Positions 1 to 4,864 of a stretch of 6,957 bases of DNA are shown here, in pieces (positions within the stretch are counted from its first letter, which is position 1; each line of letters starts with the position of its first letter). The notes under the pieces are model-generated. The model ran no database searches. It worked only from the letters and a program-made list of their open reading frames with translations, and was not told where the DNA came from. The stretch is from Ruminococcus sp. (lineage in GTDB: Bacteria > Bacillota > Clostridia > Oscillospirales > Acutalibacteraceae). The stretch spans positions 1-6,957 of the forward strand of contig JAMPAE010000079.1 of the NCBI GenBank assembly GCA_023667385.1. The letters are read 5' to 3'. A program made the position numbers and the translations under genes.

Positions 1-49
1 AAGTGGGTACTGCGATAAGCGGTTACTCCCCAAAAATCAGATATTTTTT

Positions 50-86
50 AGAAAACACCGCATTTTGGTTGAGGGCGGTGTTTTCT
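50..86 (-). terminator. Stem-loop terminator, possibly bidirectional
   Basis: A perfect 12-bp stem (50-61 with 75-86, AGAAAACACCGC against its complement) encloses a 13-nt loop. Read on the minus strand, the GC-rich base of the stem is followed by UUUUCU. It lies about 60 nt beyond the stop codon of the small toxin-like ORF, so it is the likely end of that transcript. The plus-strand reading also has a U-rich 3' arm (UUUUCUUAAUUU), so it may serve a gene left of the window too. Confidence 0.7.
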
Positions 87-127
87 TAATTTATGTAGCC
101 TTAAATTAAATCATAAAGCACACTCCA

Positions 128-143
128 CATTGCCGAAGCAATG
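128..143 (-). other. UUCG-tetraloop hairpin directly after the toxin stop codon
   Basis: On the minus strand a 6-bp stem CATTGC/GCAATG, extendable by one G-U pair, closes an exceptionally stable cUUCGg tetraloop. It begins 5 nt after the TAA stop of the 33-aa ORF. Such a hairpin could stabilise the 3' region of the mRNA or act as a loop for antisense pairing. That role is inferred. Confidence 0.5.
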
Positions 144-148
144 CAAAA

Positions 149-250
149 TTAAGAGTTGCTATCCTTGCCTGAATATTTAAAGATTTTATAACAAAGATCA
201 ACAACAGCAATGATAAGTGAAAGAAGCGCTAATACTTCTAATACTGTCAT
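149..250 (-). CDS. Small holin-like toxin-type membrane peptide (33 aa)
   Basis: The product is a 33-residue peptide starting MTVLEVLALLSL. It has one hydrophobic helix (about residues 3-24) followed by a short polar, basic tail (KIFKYSGKDSNS). Size, the MTVxE(V/A)L start and topology match the 'putative holin-like toxin' peptides of Firmicutes, related in concept to TxpA/Bsr type I toxins that damage the membrane when their antisense RNA is absent. The ATG at 250 is chosen because GAGAGGAGG sits 9 nt upstream; the open frame extends farther upstream but nothing supports a longer protein. A UUCG hairpin and a terminator follow, and a structured leader with a TTGACA-type promoter precedes, so the gene appears to be its own unit. 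No antitoxin RNA could be identified from sequence alone. Membrane location is inferred from hydrophobicity; toxicity is inferred from family resemblance. Confidence 0.65.
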   Translation of the reverse strand: MTVLEVLALLSLIIAVVDLCYKIFKYSGKDSNS

Positions 251-397
251 TTGCCATCGCCTCCTCTCGGAAGCAAACCGCTCACTCGGCTGCCGCCTCA
301 GACATTGCTTTTGCCTGCGGCAAAGGTGTTCACCGAACACCCGCAACCTATCGTTATATACAGTACCCATCAGGGCAGCCGAGTAATCGACTGCCCC
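251..397 (-). promoter_or_regulatory. Structured 5' leader of the holin-like toxin ORF
   Basis: About 145 nt between the probable promoter and the ATG are densely folded. In plus coordinates the local hairpins are 373-378/391-396 (GGGCAG/CTGCCC), 325-331/335-341 (GGTGTTC/GAACACC) and 310-315/319-324 (TTTGCC/GGCAAA); the last two abut without a linker. An 11-bp perfect long-range inverted repeat (284-294 with 374-384) competes with the first hairpin, and one arm lies about 20 nt upstream of the ribosome binding site. This arrangement would suit translation control by alternative folding or by an antisense RNA. The regulatory role is inferred. Confidence 0.5.
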
Positions 398-401
398 ATT
401 A

Positions 402-428
402 ATTATCATATTTGTTATATTTTGTCAA
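402..428 (-). promoter_or_regulatory. Probable promoter of the toxin transcript
   Basis: On the minus strand a consensus -35 TTGACA (423-428) lies 15 bp upstream of GATAAT (402-407), followed by a run of G (394-397) at a suitable start distance. The -35 is perfect but the spacer is two bases short of the optimum. It lies between the end of tetR and the toxin leader, so it would give the toxin independent transcription. Confidence 0.45.
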
Positions 429-454
429 TTAAAGTTATTTAGACCCGATATGAT

Positions 455-478
455 CGCTTCATAAAATTTTATCAAGCG
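455..478. other. Palindrome overlapping the 3' end of tetR
   Basis: A nearly perfect 24-bp dyad: CGCTT (455-459), one unpaired base, ATAAAATTTTAT (461-472), one unpaired base, AAGCG (474-478). It overlaps the tetR stop codon (472-474). The centre has no loop, so it looks more like a two-fold protein site than an intrinsic terminator, but a weak transcript-end role cannot be excluded. Confidence 0.35.
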
Positions 479-1101
479 TCGGCATAGAGGGAATAGTTTT
501 TATAAAAATCGCTTTCTTTCTGCATTTTTGAGCCTAAAACATATGTATAAGCCAAAAACCTTGCCATATCTTCTGACGGGATTTTCATGCCGTTGTTCAT
601 CCATTCAATGATGACACTGATCATTCCGGAAAGTGCAAACGTTGTCAGATAATACCTCGGATCATCTTGGCTGAAGTGCTTTGCTGAATTTGGCACAACA
701 TCACAAACTGCCCTTTTGATTCTGTCTGCAAGCTGATTGTTGCAGTCATTTCTGACAACAAAGTGACACACAGAATGATTTTCCTTGCAGAAATCAAGGA
801 ATTTTACGCAGTATTTGAAGAAATCTTCCGGCTCTGAAAATTCACTTGTGGATTTTACAACACATTCAAGCAGAACATTATAAATCTCATCCTGAATTTT
901 CTCCATCATGTCAAACACGTCATTATAATAAAGATAAAAGGTTGAGCGGTTAACATCTGCCATGTTTGTCAGCTCGGTAACGGTTATTTGATTGATGCTT
1001 TTTTCTTCAAGAAGCTCAAACAGGCTCTCTCTGAGAGCTTTTTTTGTTTTGCGGATTCGTCTGTCTTCCTTAACGCTGGTATCTGCACTTTTTCTCGGCA
1101 T
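472..1101 (-). CDS. TetR/AcrR-family transcriptional regulator
   Basis: This 209-aa protein has the TetR layout. Residues about 13-62 form the N-terminal DNA-binding domain (RRIRKTKKALRESLFELLEEK, then the helix-turn-helix VTELTNMADVNRSTFYLYY at 41-59), where the STFYxYY recognition-helix signature is diagnostic. The C-terminal ~145 residues are helical and resemble the TetR_C (DhaS-like) ligand/dimer domain. The ATG at 1101 is preceded by AAGGAG at 6 nt. It is transcribed away from the 12-TM membrane protein gene, with 229 bp between the start codons, the classic arrangement for a repressor of its neighbour and of itself. Matching sequence sites at both promoters support this. The effector is unknown. 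Family assignment is very secure; the target is inferred. Confidence 0.93.
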   Translation of the reverse strand: MPRKSADTSVKEDRRIRKTKKALRESLFELLEEKSINQITVTELTNMADVNRSTFYLYYNDVFDMMEKIQDEIYNVLLECVVKSTSEFSEPEDFFKYCVKFLDFCKENHSVCHFVVRNDCNNQLADRIKRAVCDVVPNSAKHFSQDDPRYYLTTFALSGMISVIIEWMNNGMKIPSEDMARFLAYTYVLGSKMQKESDFYKNYSLYADA

Positions 1102-1134
1102 ATTTTTCTCCTTTTTGACACAATCTAACTCGAA

Positions 1135-1145
1135 TGTTGATTATC
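1135..1145 (-). promoter_or_regulatory. Probable tetR -10 region with candidate operator copy
   Basis: On the minus strand GATAAT (1140-1145) is the best -10 for tetR, about 40 nt before its start codon. No good -35 is present at 16-18 bp, so it would be a weak or activated promoter. The sequence ATAATCAACA (minus strand, 1135-1144) is identical to the sequence at the -10 of the divergent promoter, suggesting that one protein binds both. Confidence 0.45.
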
Positions 1146-1169
1146 CAATATATTGTAAATTTTTAACGA

Positions 1170-1198
1170 TTGAATCTTATCGACAGATTTGATATAAT
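1170..1198 (+). promoter_or_regulatory. Strong sigma-A-type promoter of the 12-TM membrane protein gene
   Basis: TTGAAT (1170-1175) and a consensus TATAAT (1193-1198) are separated by exactly 17 bp. The spacer contains a dyad AATCT-N7-AGATT (1173-1189), and the -10 is embedded in TTGAT-ATA-ATCAA (1189-1201). Both are sensible positions for repressor binding, so control by the adjacent TetR protein is likely. Transcription would start near 1205, giving a leader of about 125 nt. Confidence 0.65.
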
Positions 1199-1203
1199 CA
1201 ACA
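1189..1203. promoter_or_regulatory. Candidate TetR operator at the membrane-gene promoter
   Basis: A 13-bp palindrome TTGAT-ATA-ATCAA overlaps the TATAAT box. Its right part, ATAATCAACA (1194-1203), is repeated in inverted orientation at 1135-1144 at the tetR -10. A protein bound here would block RNA polymerase. Binding by this TetR is inferred from position and symmetry. Confidence 0.45.
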
Positions 1204-1229
1204 ACGTGGGTTACTCCACAAGTGTTGTT
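1200..1229 (+). other. Hairpin at the 5' end of the membrane-gene transcript
   Basis: AACAAC (1200-1205) pairs with GTTGTT (1224-1229), and GTGG (1206-1209) pairs with CCAC (1216-1219) around a 6-nt loop, leaving a 4-nt bulge on one side. It coincides with the predicted transcription start, so it could be a 5' mRNA stabiliser or another protein-binding dyad. Confidence 0.35.
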
Positions 1230-1330
1230 TAATTGATTCATGTCTTTAATTCAACATTTGTATTATAATCCCTTTTTCTGCAAAAATCAACAGAAACTTC
1301 AAAATTTTCCTCAGGAGATGATTACAAACT

Positions 1331-2599
1331 ATGATAAGTGAAAATAAGCTTTCAGCGCATTTCAAAAAAAGAGAAACCGCACTTACATGGTGGGCAATGT
1401 CTTTTGCATATTCGATTTTGTTTGCGTTCATTGAAGATCCGAGATACGTCACGATAAGCACCATTGGAAAAACACGCTTGTTTTTGTTTTGCGTATATTG
1501 CTTCCTTTTCGGCGCCGCATTTTTAATCAATATTCTTTATATGTTCCGCACTTATAAAGTCGGCAAGAAGTTCTGGCTTCGTTTGGGCTGCGTGTCAAAC
1601 ATATGCATGGGACTTGTTGCAACAACGCTTATGCCGTGCAAAGCCACAGGCGGCGAAATCACAACCTTTGCAACCATTGTTCATTGGATCACAGGCTTCG
1701 GAAACATCATCATCAACGCAACAATCATTCTTGTTTTCTGCCTCACGCTGAGCAATCATTTGAAAAAGAAGAGCCTGAAAGCAATCACAGGCATTGGTGC
1801 GGCAATTTGCCTTGCGGATTTGCTTGCATTTGTGATTCTGACAGTTGTTTTCAAGGATTTGCAGAAAAGCAAAAACGGATTTTTTGAAATAATTCCAATC
1901 GTTGTTGCCTACGTTGTTATTTACCTGATTAACCACACTGACATCGCCTCTCCGAGAGCACAAAGAGATGCACTTGAAAATCAGATAGCAGTCAAAGATA
2001 CCTCACCGTTTTCTGCATTTTGCTGGGGTTCACTCATTTTCACGTGGATAATTTTTACCACCTACATTTTCATAAGAAACCCGCTTCACTACACGATCAG
2101 CATGACAGCGCTTGAATATCGCAGCGGATTTGTTGTTGTGAGCATTGCGCTTGCCGTTGCTCTTTTCTGCAACTTCATCATGATGTTCAAAAAGCATGGC
2201 TATAAAAACTATTTCACAATTGCGGTTGCGCTCATCGGCTCGCTTGCAATCATTCCGTGCATCATTGCGCCGACCACCGACAGCAGTGAGCTTAATGTTG
2301 TTCATTCGCTTTCTGCCATTGTTTTCTTCTATTTTATCATGGCTGCGATTATCTTCTTTCTCATTCCGCTGTGCAAGCGCAACAAAAAATATACGCCGTT
2401 TTTAATCGGTATAATTGCAATTTTTGCTCTCACAACCATTATAACGGTCACGCTATTCATCATTCTCAAGCAAAAATGCGGCAGATCCGGGCTTGTTGAA
2501 CTGCTGCCGCTTGAATTTATGTTCATCTTCTTCCTGTTGGAAAATCACAGTGATTACTTCACTGCTACTGAAAAAGACGTAGCTTTGACATTACAATAA
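1331..2599 (+). CDS. 12-TM membrane protein made of two homologous 6-TM halves; function unknown
   Basis: This 422-aa, very hydrophobic protein has about six membrane helices per half (near 22-35, 49-71, 83-101, 116-140, 151-173 and 184-200, then the equivalents after 230). The halves align: DPRYVTIS (36-43) with NPLHYTIS (250-257), TIVHW (115-119) with NVVHS (322-326), GFFEIIP (183-189) with GLVELLP (387-393), and LINHTD with LLENHSD at each end. His118/His325 and Glu186/Glu390 are therefore conserved pairs. The P..YTIS and mid-membrane His pattern recalls Frag1/DRAM and DUF998-type 6-TM proteins, but that is a tentative impression. The ATG at 1331 follows AGGAG by a rather long 13 nt; Met23 is the alternative start but has no better site. 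It is probably repressed by the divergent TetR protein, and a terminator follows directly. No transport or enzyme motif was recognised. Confidence 0.8.
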   Translation: MISENKLSAHFKKRETALTWWAMSFAYSILFAFIEDPRYVTISTIGKTRLFLFCVYCFLFGAAFLINILYMFRTYKVGKKFWLRLGCVSNICMGLVATTLMPCKATGGEITTFATIVHWITGFGNIIINATIILVFCLTLSNHLKKKSLKAITGIGAAICLADLLAFVILTVVFKDLQKSKNGFFEIIPIVVAYVVIYLINHTDIASPRAQRDALENQIAVKDTSPFSAFCWGSLIFTWIIFTTYIFIRNPLHYTISMTALEYRSGFVVVSIALAVALFCNFIMMFKKHGYKNYFTIAVALIGSLAIIPCIIAPTTDSSELNVVHSLSAIVFFYFIMAAIIFFLIPLCKRNKKYTPFLIGIIAIFALTTIITVTLFIILKQKCGRSGLVELLPLEFMFIFFLLENHSDYFTATEKDVALTLQ

Positions 2600-2605
2600 A
2601 CACTC

Positions 2606-2651
2606 AAAAAGAAAAGGAACTTGCCTATCAATGGGCAGGTTCTTTTTCTTT
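2606..2651 (+). terminator. Intrinsic terminator of the membrane protein gene
   Basis: Seven nt after the stop codon, an 18-bp stem (with two G-U pairs) forms between an A-rich arm with GGAACTTGCC (up to 2625) and GGCAGGTTC plus a U-rich arm (2634-2651), around an 8-nt loop. The T-rich tract follows on the plus strand, and the A-rich left arm makes it potentially bidirectional. Confidence 0.88.
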
Positions 2652-2681
2652 CTACGCTTTTAGCGGGATGTTAAAGTAAGA

Positions 2682-2789
2682 TTGTGCCACGCTTTCCGCC
2701 GCCCCTTGAGCAAAAAATTTATTTTTTGCTTGATTTCGCCAAAGGCGAAATCTCCCGACCTCACGGTCGGGCGAGGGGTGGCTGCACAA
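2682..2789. repeat. Cloverleaf-like palindromic intergenic element
   Basis: Three perfect hairpins abut with single-base linkers: 2709-2730 (AGCAAAAAA stem, 4-nt loop), 2732-2752 (GATTTCGCC stem, AAA loop) and 2754-2771 (CCCGACC stem, TCAC loop). A 10-bp stem, 2698-2707 with 2773-2782 (two G-T pairs), encloses them, and a further 6-bp stem TTGTGC/GCACAA (2682-2687, 2784-2789) lies outside it after an asymmetric bulge. The result is a four-way junction. It sits in a convergent intergenic gap between two terminators and encodes no credible protein. It resembles the interspersed palindromic or MITE-like elements of gut Firmicutes; copy number cannot be judged from one window. Confidence 0.6.
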
Positions 2790-2798
2790 AATAAAATA

Positions 2799-2838
2799 TG
2801 CGGGCAGAATTTCACCGATTGGTAAATTCCCGCCCGCA
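2799..2838 (-). terminator. Terminator of the PrsA/SurA-like lipoprotein gene
   Basis: A long hairpin joins TGCGGGC (2799-2805) to GCCCGCA (2832-2838) and, after a small internal loop, GAATTT/AAATTC and ACC/GGT around a GATT loop. On the minus strand it is followed by AUAUUUUAUUUU. It starts 13 nt beyond the stop codon of the lipoprotein gene. Confidence 0.85.
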
Positions 2839-2851
2839 ATACGAAACAAAA

Positions 2852-3850
2852 TCAATTTTTCACAGCTTCTCTGCCTGTTGAAACAGTGCTGTAAATTTTT
2901 GCAAGTGCCTTTTCATCAACAGTAGCTTCAAGTTTTTCCGCCCACTTCGCAATCTGCTTTTCAACCGACGGCATTTTCATCGTTTCAAGAACCTGCGTTC
3001 TATATTGCGAATATGCGTCATCGTCAGCCGAAGCAATTGTCATTCGCTGAACAACATAAATGCTCTTGCCGGATTTGACAATTGCCGCCCTGCCGTGGCT
3101 TATGGTTGAAAGCTTGTCAAAAAAATCATCGTCATACATGGGGTCGTTTTTTTCAATCAAAATCACCTGCAAATCATCGGTGACAACCAAATCCTGCTTG
3201 CTCATGTATTTCTTGTTGGCCGTATCTATTGACTGACCGTTGTTGATGTCAGCGGCAATTTCACGAAGCTCTGCTTCAACCGCCTTTTTTTCGGCATTGT
3301 TCATGTCAACAACCTCACCTTTGGCGTTCGTTTTTGTGAGCGGTACTTCAAAGCCCTTAAAACCAATGTAAAGCTCAACAAACTTCTGCTTTAAATCATC
3401 CTCTGAAACAGGATTCTTGCCGTTTACATCATAATAATAAAGCAGCAGCTTTTGTTTTTGCATTTCATAGGTATTGATTTTGGTGATGTCCGTTTTCTGA
3501 ACACCGATTGATTTATAATATTCGCCAAACAAACTCCACTGATTTTCCGTTGCCTGTGCAGCATTGCTTTTCAAGTAAAGGTCCATCGTGATGCTGTTTT
3601 TTTTAATGAAATTATCAACCGCAACAAGCTGCCTGCAAAGCTCAAGTGCCTTTGCCTGAATTTTTTCTGCATCATCCGCTTTGACAGAATAAGCTTTTGG
3701 TGAAGCCATTACCCTGTCCAAATAATAAGCATAAACACCTGTTGAAACTCCGACTTCGGCAATTTCAATTTCATGCTTCTGACTGCCTGCACACCCAAAA
3801 AGTGAGCAAACCATCAGCACCGAAACAATCAGGCACAAAACCTTTTTCAT
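2852..3850 (-). CDS. Secreted lipoprotein, PrsA/SurA-like foldase (degenerate parvulin region)
   Basis: The protein has 332 residues with a lipoprotein signal peptide: MKK, a hydrophobic core, then the lipobox LFGC with Cys20 as the lipidated residue, so it should be anchored on the outer face of the membrane. Residues about 30-135 are helical and resemble the SurA/PrsA N-terminal chaperone domain. Residues about 150-275 occupy the place of the peptidyl-prolyl isomerase domain (AAD.NNGQSIDTANKKYMSKQD, then GRAAIVKSGKSIYVVQRM), but the GG.LG motif of active parvulins is not evident. It may therefore be a chaperone without isomerase activity. The start is supported by GAAAGGA 11 nt upstream, and it has its own promoter and terminator. 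The likely role is folding of exported proteins. The lipoprotein call is firm; the foldase call is moderate. Confidence 0.75.
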   Translation of the reverse strand: MKKVLCLIVSVLMVCSLFGCAGSQKHEIEIAEVGVSTGVYAYYLDRVMASPKAYSVKADDAEKIQAKALELCRQLVAVDNFIKKNSITMDLYLKSNAAQATENQWSLFGEYYKSIGVQKTDITKINTYEMQKQKLLLYYYDVNGKNPVSEDDLKQKFVELYIGFKGFEVPLTKTNAKGEVVDMNNAEKKAVEAELREIAADINNGQSIDTANKKYMSKQDLVVTDDLQVILIEKNDPMYDDDFFDKLSTISHGRAAIVKSGKSIYVVQRMTIASADDDAYSQYRTQVLETMKMPSVEKQIAKWAEKLEATVDEKALAKIYSTVSTGREAVKN

Positions 3851-3885
3851 TGATGCACCAATCCTTTCAAAATAGCTACATGGGT

Positions 3886-3914
3886 ATTATACACTCATCG
3901 CAGCGAAAAGTCCA
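3886..3914 (-). promoter_or_regulatory. Promoter of the lipoprotein gene
   Basis: On the minus strand TGGACT (3909-3914) and a consensus TATAAT (3886-3891) are 17 bp apart. Transcription would start near 3879, about 28 nt before the start codon, so the gene can be transcribed independently of the pyrophosphatase gene upstream. Confidence 0.65.
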
Positions 3915-3974
3915 GCAGAGGCACAATCAAAGCCTGTGAATAAAGATGGCGGGAAGCTTTTTGCAAATGCATAC

Positions 3975-4298
3975 TCACATTCTGATTTCAATGTTAAAAT
4001 ATTGCTCTTGAAAAGCAACTTGTGCTTTGATTTCTTCAAGCGAAAACGTTTTATCTTCAGGTGCAACCACCCATTTTTCTTCCACATCATCAAAACGATG
4101 AATAATTGCAACGACCTTGCCTGTGAACTTGTCCACGGGTTCATCAACGCCTAAGATATAGGCGTCCTGCTCCTCTCCGTCCGGCGCAATAATACCTTTG
4201 ACATAGCCGTAATTTATCGGATAGTACATATCCTTATGGTTAGGATGACAGCTTCCGAGCGGTCTGTCAACAATCACTTCCACAATATCTCCTATCAT
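3975..4298 (-). CDS. ppa: Short family I inorganic pyrophosphatase
   Basis: At 107 aa this is a compact form of soluble family I pyrophosphatase, which hydrolyses pyrophosphate to two phosphates in the cytoplasm and pulls biosynthetic reactions forward. YYPINYGYVKG (25-35) matches the conserved YP.NYG segment. DGEEQD (40-45) matches the metal-binding DG.xxD loop, with Glu in place of the middle Asp. DDVEEKWVVAP (70-80) corresponds to the second acidic cluster with its lysine. The family usually has about 165-180 residues; here the N-terminal strands and C-terminal helix are missing. The ORF is nevertheless intact and starts after a strong AAGGAGG at 7 nt, so it seems to be a natural short variant rather than a fragment. 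It lies downstream of ssrA on the same strand; no strong promoter of its own was found. Activity of the short form is inferred. Confidence 0.88.
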   Translation of the reverse strand: MIGDIVEVIVDRPLGSCHPNHKDMYYPINYGYVKGIIAPDGEEQDAYILGVDEPVDKFTGKVVAIIHRFDDVEEKWVVAPEDKTFSLEEIKAQVAFQEQYFNIEIRM

Positions 4299-4364
4299 AT
4301 GTATTCCTCCTTGTTCTTGTTAAACTATACTATGCTTCTTCAACAAAGCCGTGAGATGGACTAT

Positions 4365-4451
4365 GCGGCTTCGATTGCCGCAAAAATTTCAAAAAGGACA
4401 AATTTTACTTTGCCCTTTTTATTTGGTGGAGACGGCGGCAATCGAAGCCGC
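4365..4451. repeat. 17-bp inverted repeat: copy of the tmRNA T-arm beyond its terminator
   Basis: The 17 bases GCGGCTTCGATTGCCGC at 4365-4381 (plus strand) are the exact inverted copy of the T-arm of the tmRNA, which occupies 4435-4451 on the minus strand. The ssrA terminator lies between the arms. The bases GGAC precede both copies, directly in the tmRNA and after a 3-base gap in the other. On the minus strand the downstream copy itself folds as GCGGC-N7-GCCGC. Confidence 0.85.
4391..4420 (-). terminator. Intrinsic terminator of ssrA
   Basis: On the minus strand AAAAAGGGCAAA pairs with TTTGTCCTTTTT over 12 bp (one G-U pair) around a 6-nt loop and is followed by a T-rich stretch. It begins 3 nt after the encoded CCA end of the tmRNA. 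Confidence 0.92.
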
Positions 4452-4769
4452 GTCCGAAAACTCATCCACATAACTTTCTCCGGGTGCAGTCATTTTTTTA
4501 AAGTTCCCTTGCAGGCACGCCAAATGACAGGCTTGCTTGCTCGGTAGCCTCTGATGCGTGACAGCTTATGAGGCTGTTGGGCTGTTCACGTTCACTGCTG
4601 ATCGACGCCTGATGTGAAGCCGCAGTACTCTTCACTCAGACGGGCCGCTTTAAGCAGCCTTTAAGACAGTTTTATTGTCGTTTATTTTAAGAATGTGGAG
4701 TTTAAAGTGATCCCACATCACTACCCGCTTATCATACTTCCGAATCCCCGTCGAAATCCTTTCGTCCCC
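4424..4769 (-). ncRNA. ssrA: tmRNA (transfer-messenger RNA)
   Basis: This 346-nt RNA rescues stalled ribosomes together with SmpB, acting first as an alanyl-tRNA and then as an mRNA for a degradation tag. The 5' end GGGGACG pairs with CGUCUCC of the 3' end, followed by A and an encoded CCA (4424-4426). The 5' region carries the conserved GGAUUUCGACGGGG, and the T-arm is GCGGC-UUCGAUU-GCCGC. A pseudoknot (AGTGAT/ATCACT with GTGG/CCAC) precedes the tag frame. The tag frame reads NDNKTVLKAA and stops at TAA (4650-4652); one codon upstream is AUA (4683-4685), aligned with the usual Ala resume codon, so the tag may begin with Ile or Asn. It lies directly downstream of smpB with its own consensus promoter and terminator. 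Confidence 0.96.
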
Positions 4770-4784
4770 ATGATTCGTAATTTT

Positions 4785-4812
4785 ATTATATGCTGTTTTC
4801 TGCATTTGTCAA
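4785..4812 (-). promoter_or_regulatory. Consensus promoter of ssrA
   Basis: On the minus strand a perfect TTGACA (4807-4812) and a perfect TATAAT (4785-4790) are separated by 16 bp. Transcription should begin near 4777, a few bases before the mature 5' end at 4769, consistent with removal of a short leader by RNase P. Confidence 0.85.
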
Positions 4813-4864
4813 ATGGAAAATCCATGTGCAGGATGTGCGCTTTGAATTAATCAGAACTTCCTCA

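Noticed and set aside
251..409. N-terminal extension of the 33-aa toxin ORF to 86 aa
   Set aside because: The upstream part is Arg-rich and coincides with leader hairpins. The strong ribosome binding site marks the internal ATG at 250.
1595..1963. 122-aa minus-strand ORF inside the membrane protein gene
   Set aside because: It is a shadow frame, rich in Cys/Asn/His as expected from antisense reading of a hydrophobic gene. The plus frame has clear membrane segments and an internal duplication.
2652..2855. 67-aa ORF on the minus strand across the cloverleaf element and terminator
   Set aside because: It consists of hairpin sequence, has no ribosome binding site and runs into the lipoprotein gene's stop region. 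Its translation has no protein-like pattern.
4365..4381. A tRNA 3' fragment or direct att site on the plus strand
   Set aside because: No acceptor stem, discriminator or CCA follows the T-arm-like sequence. It is inverted relative to ssrA, unlike a normal att duplication, and no integrase gene is in the window.
4236..4547. 103-aa plus-strand ORF antisense to ppa and ssrA
   Set aside because: It overlaps the confident tmRNA 3' part and the pyrophosphatase start on the opposite strand and has no ribosome binding site.
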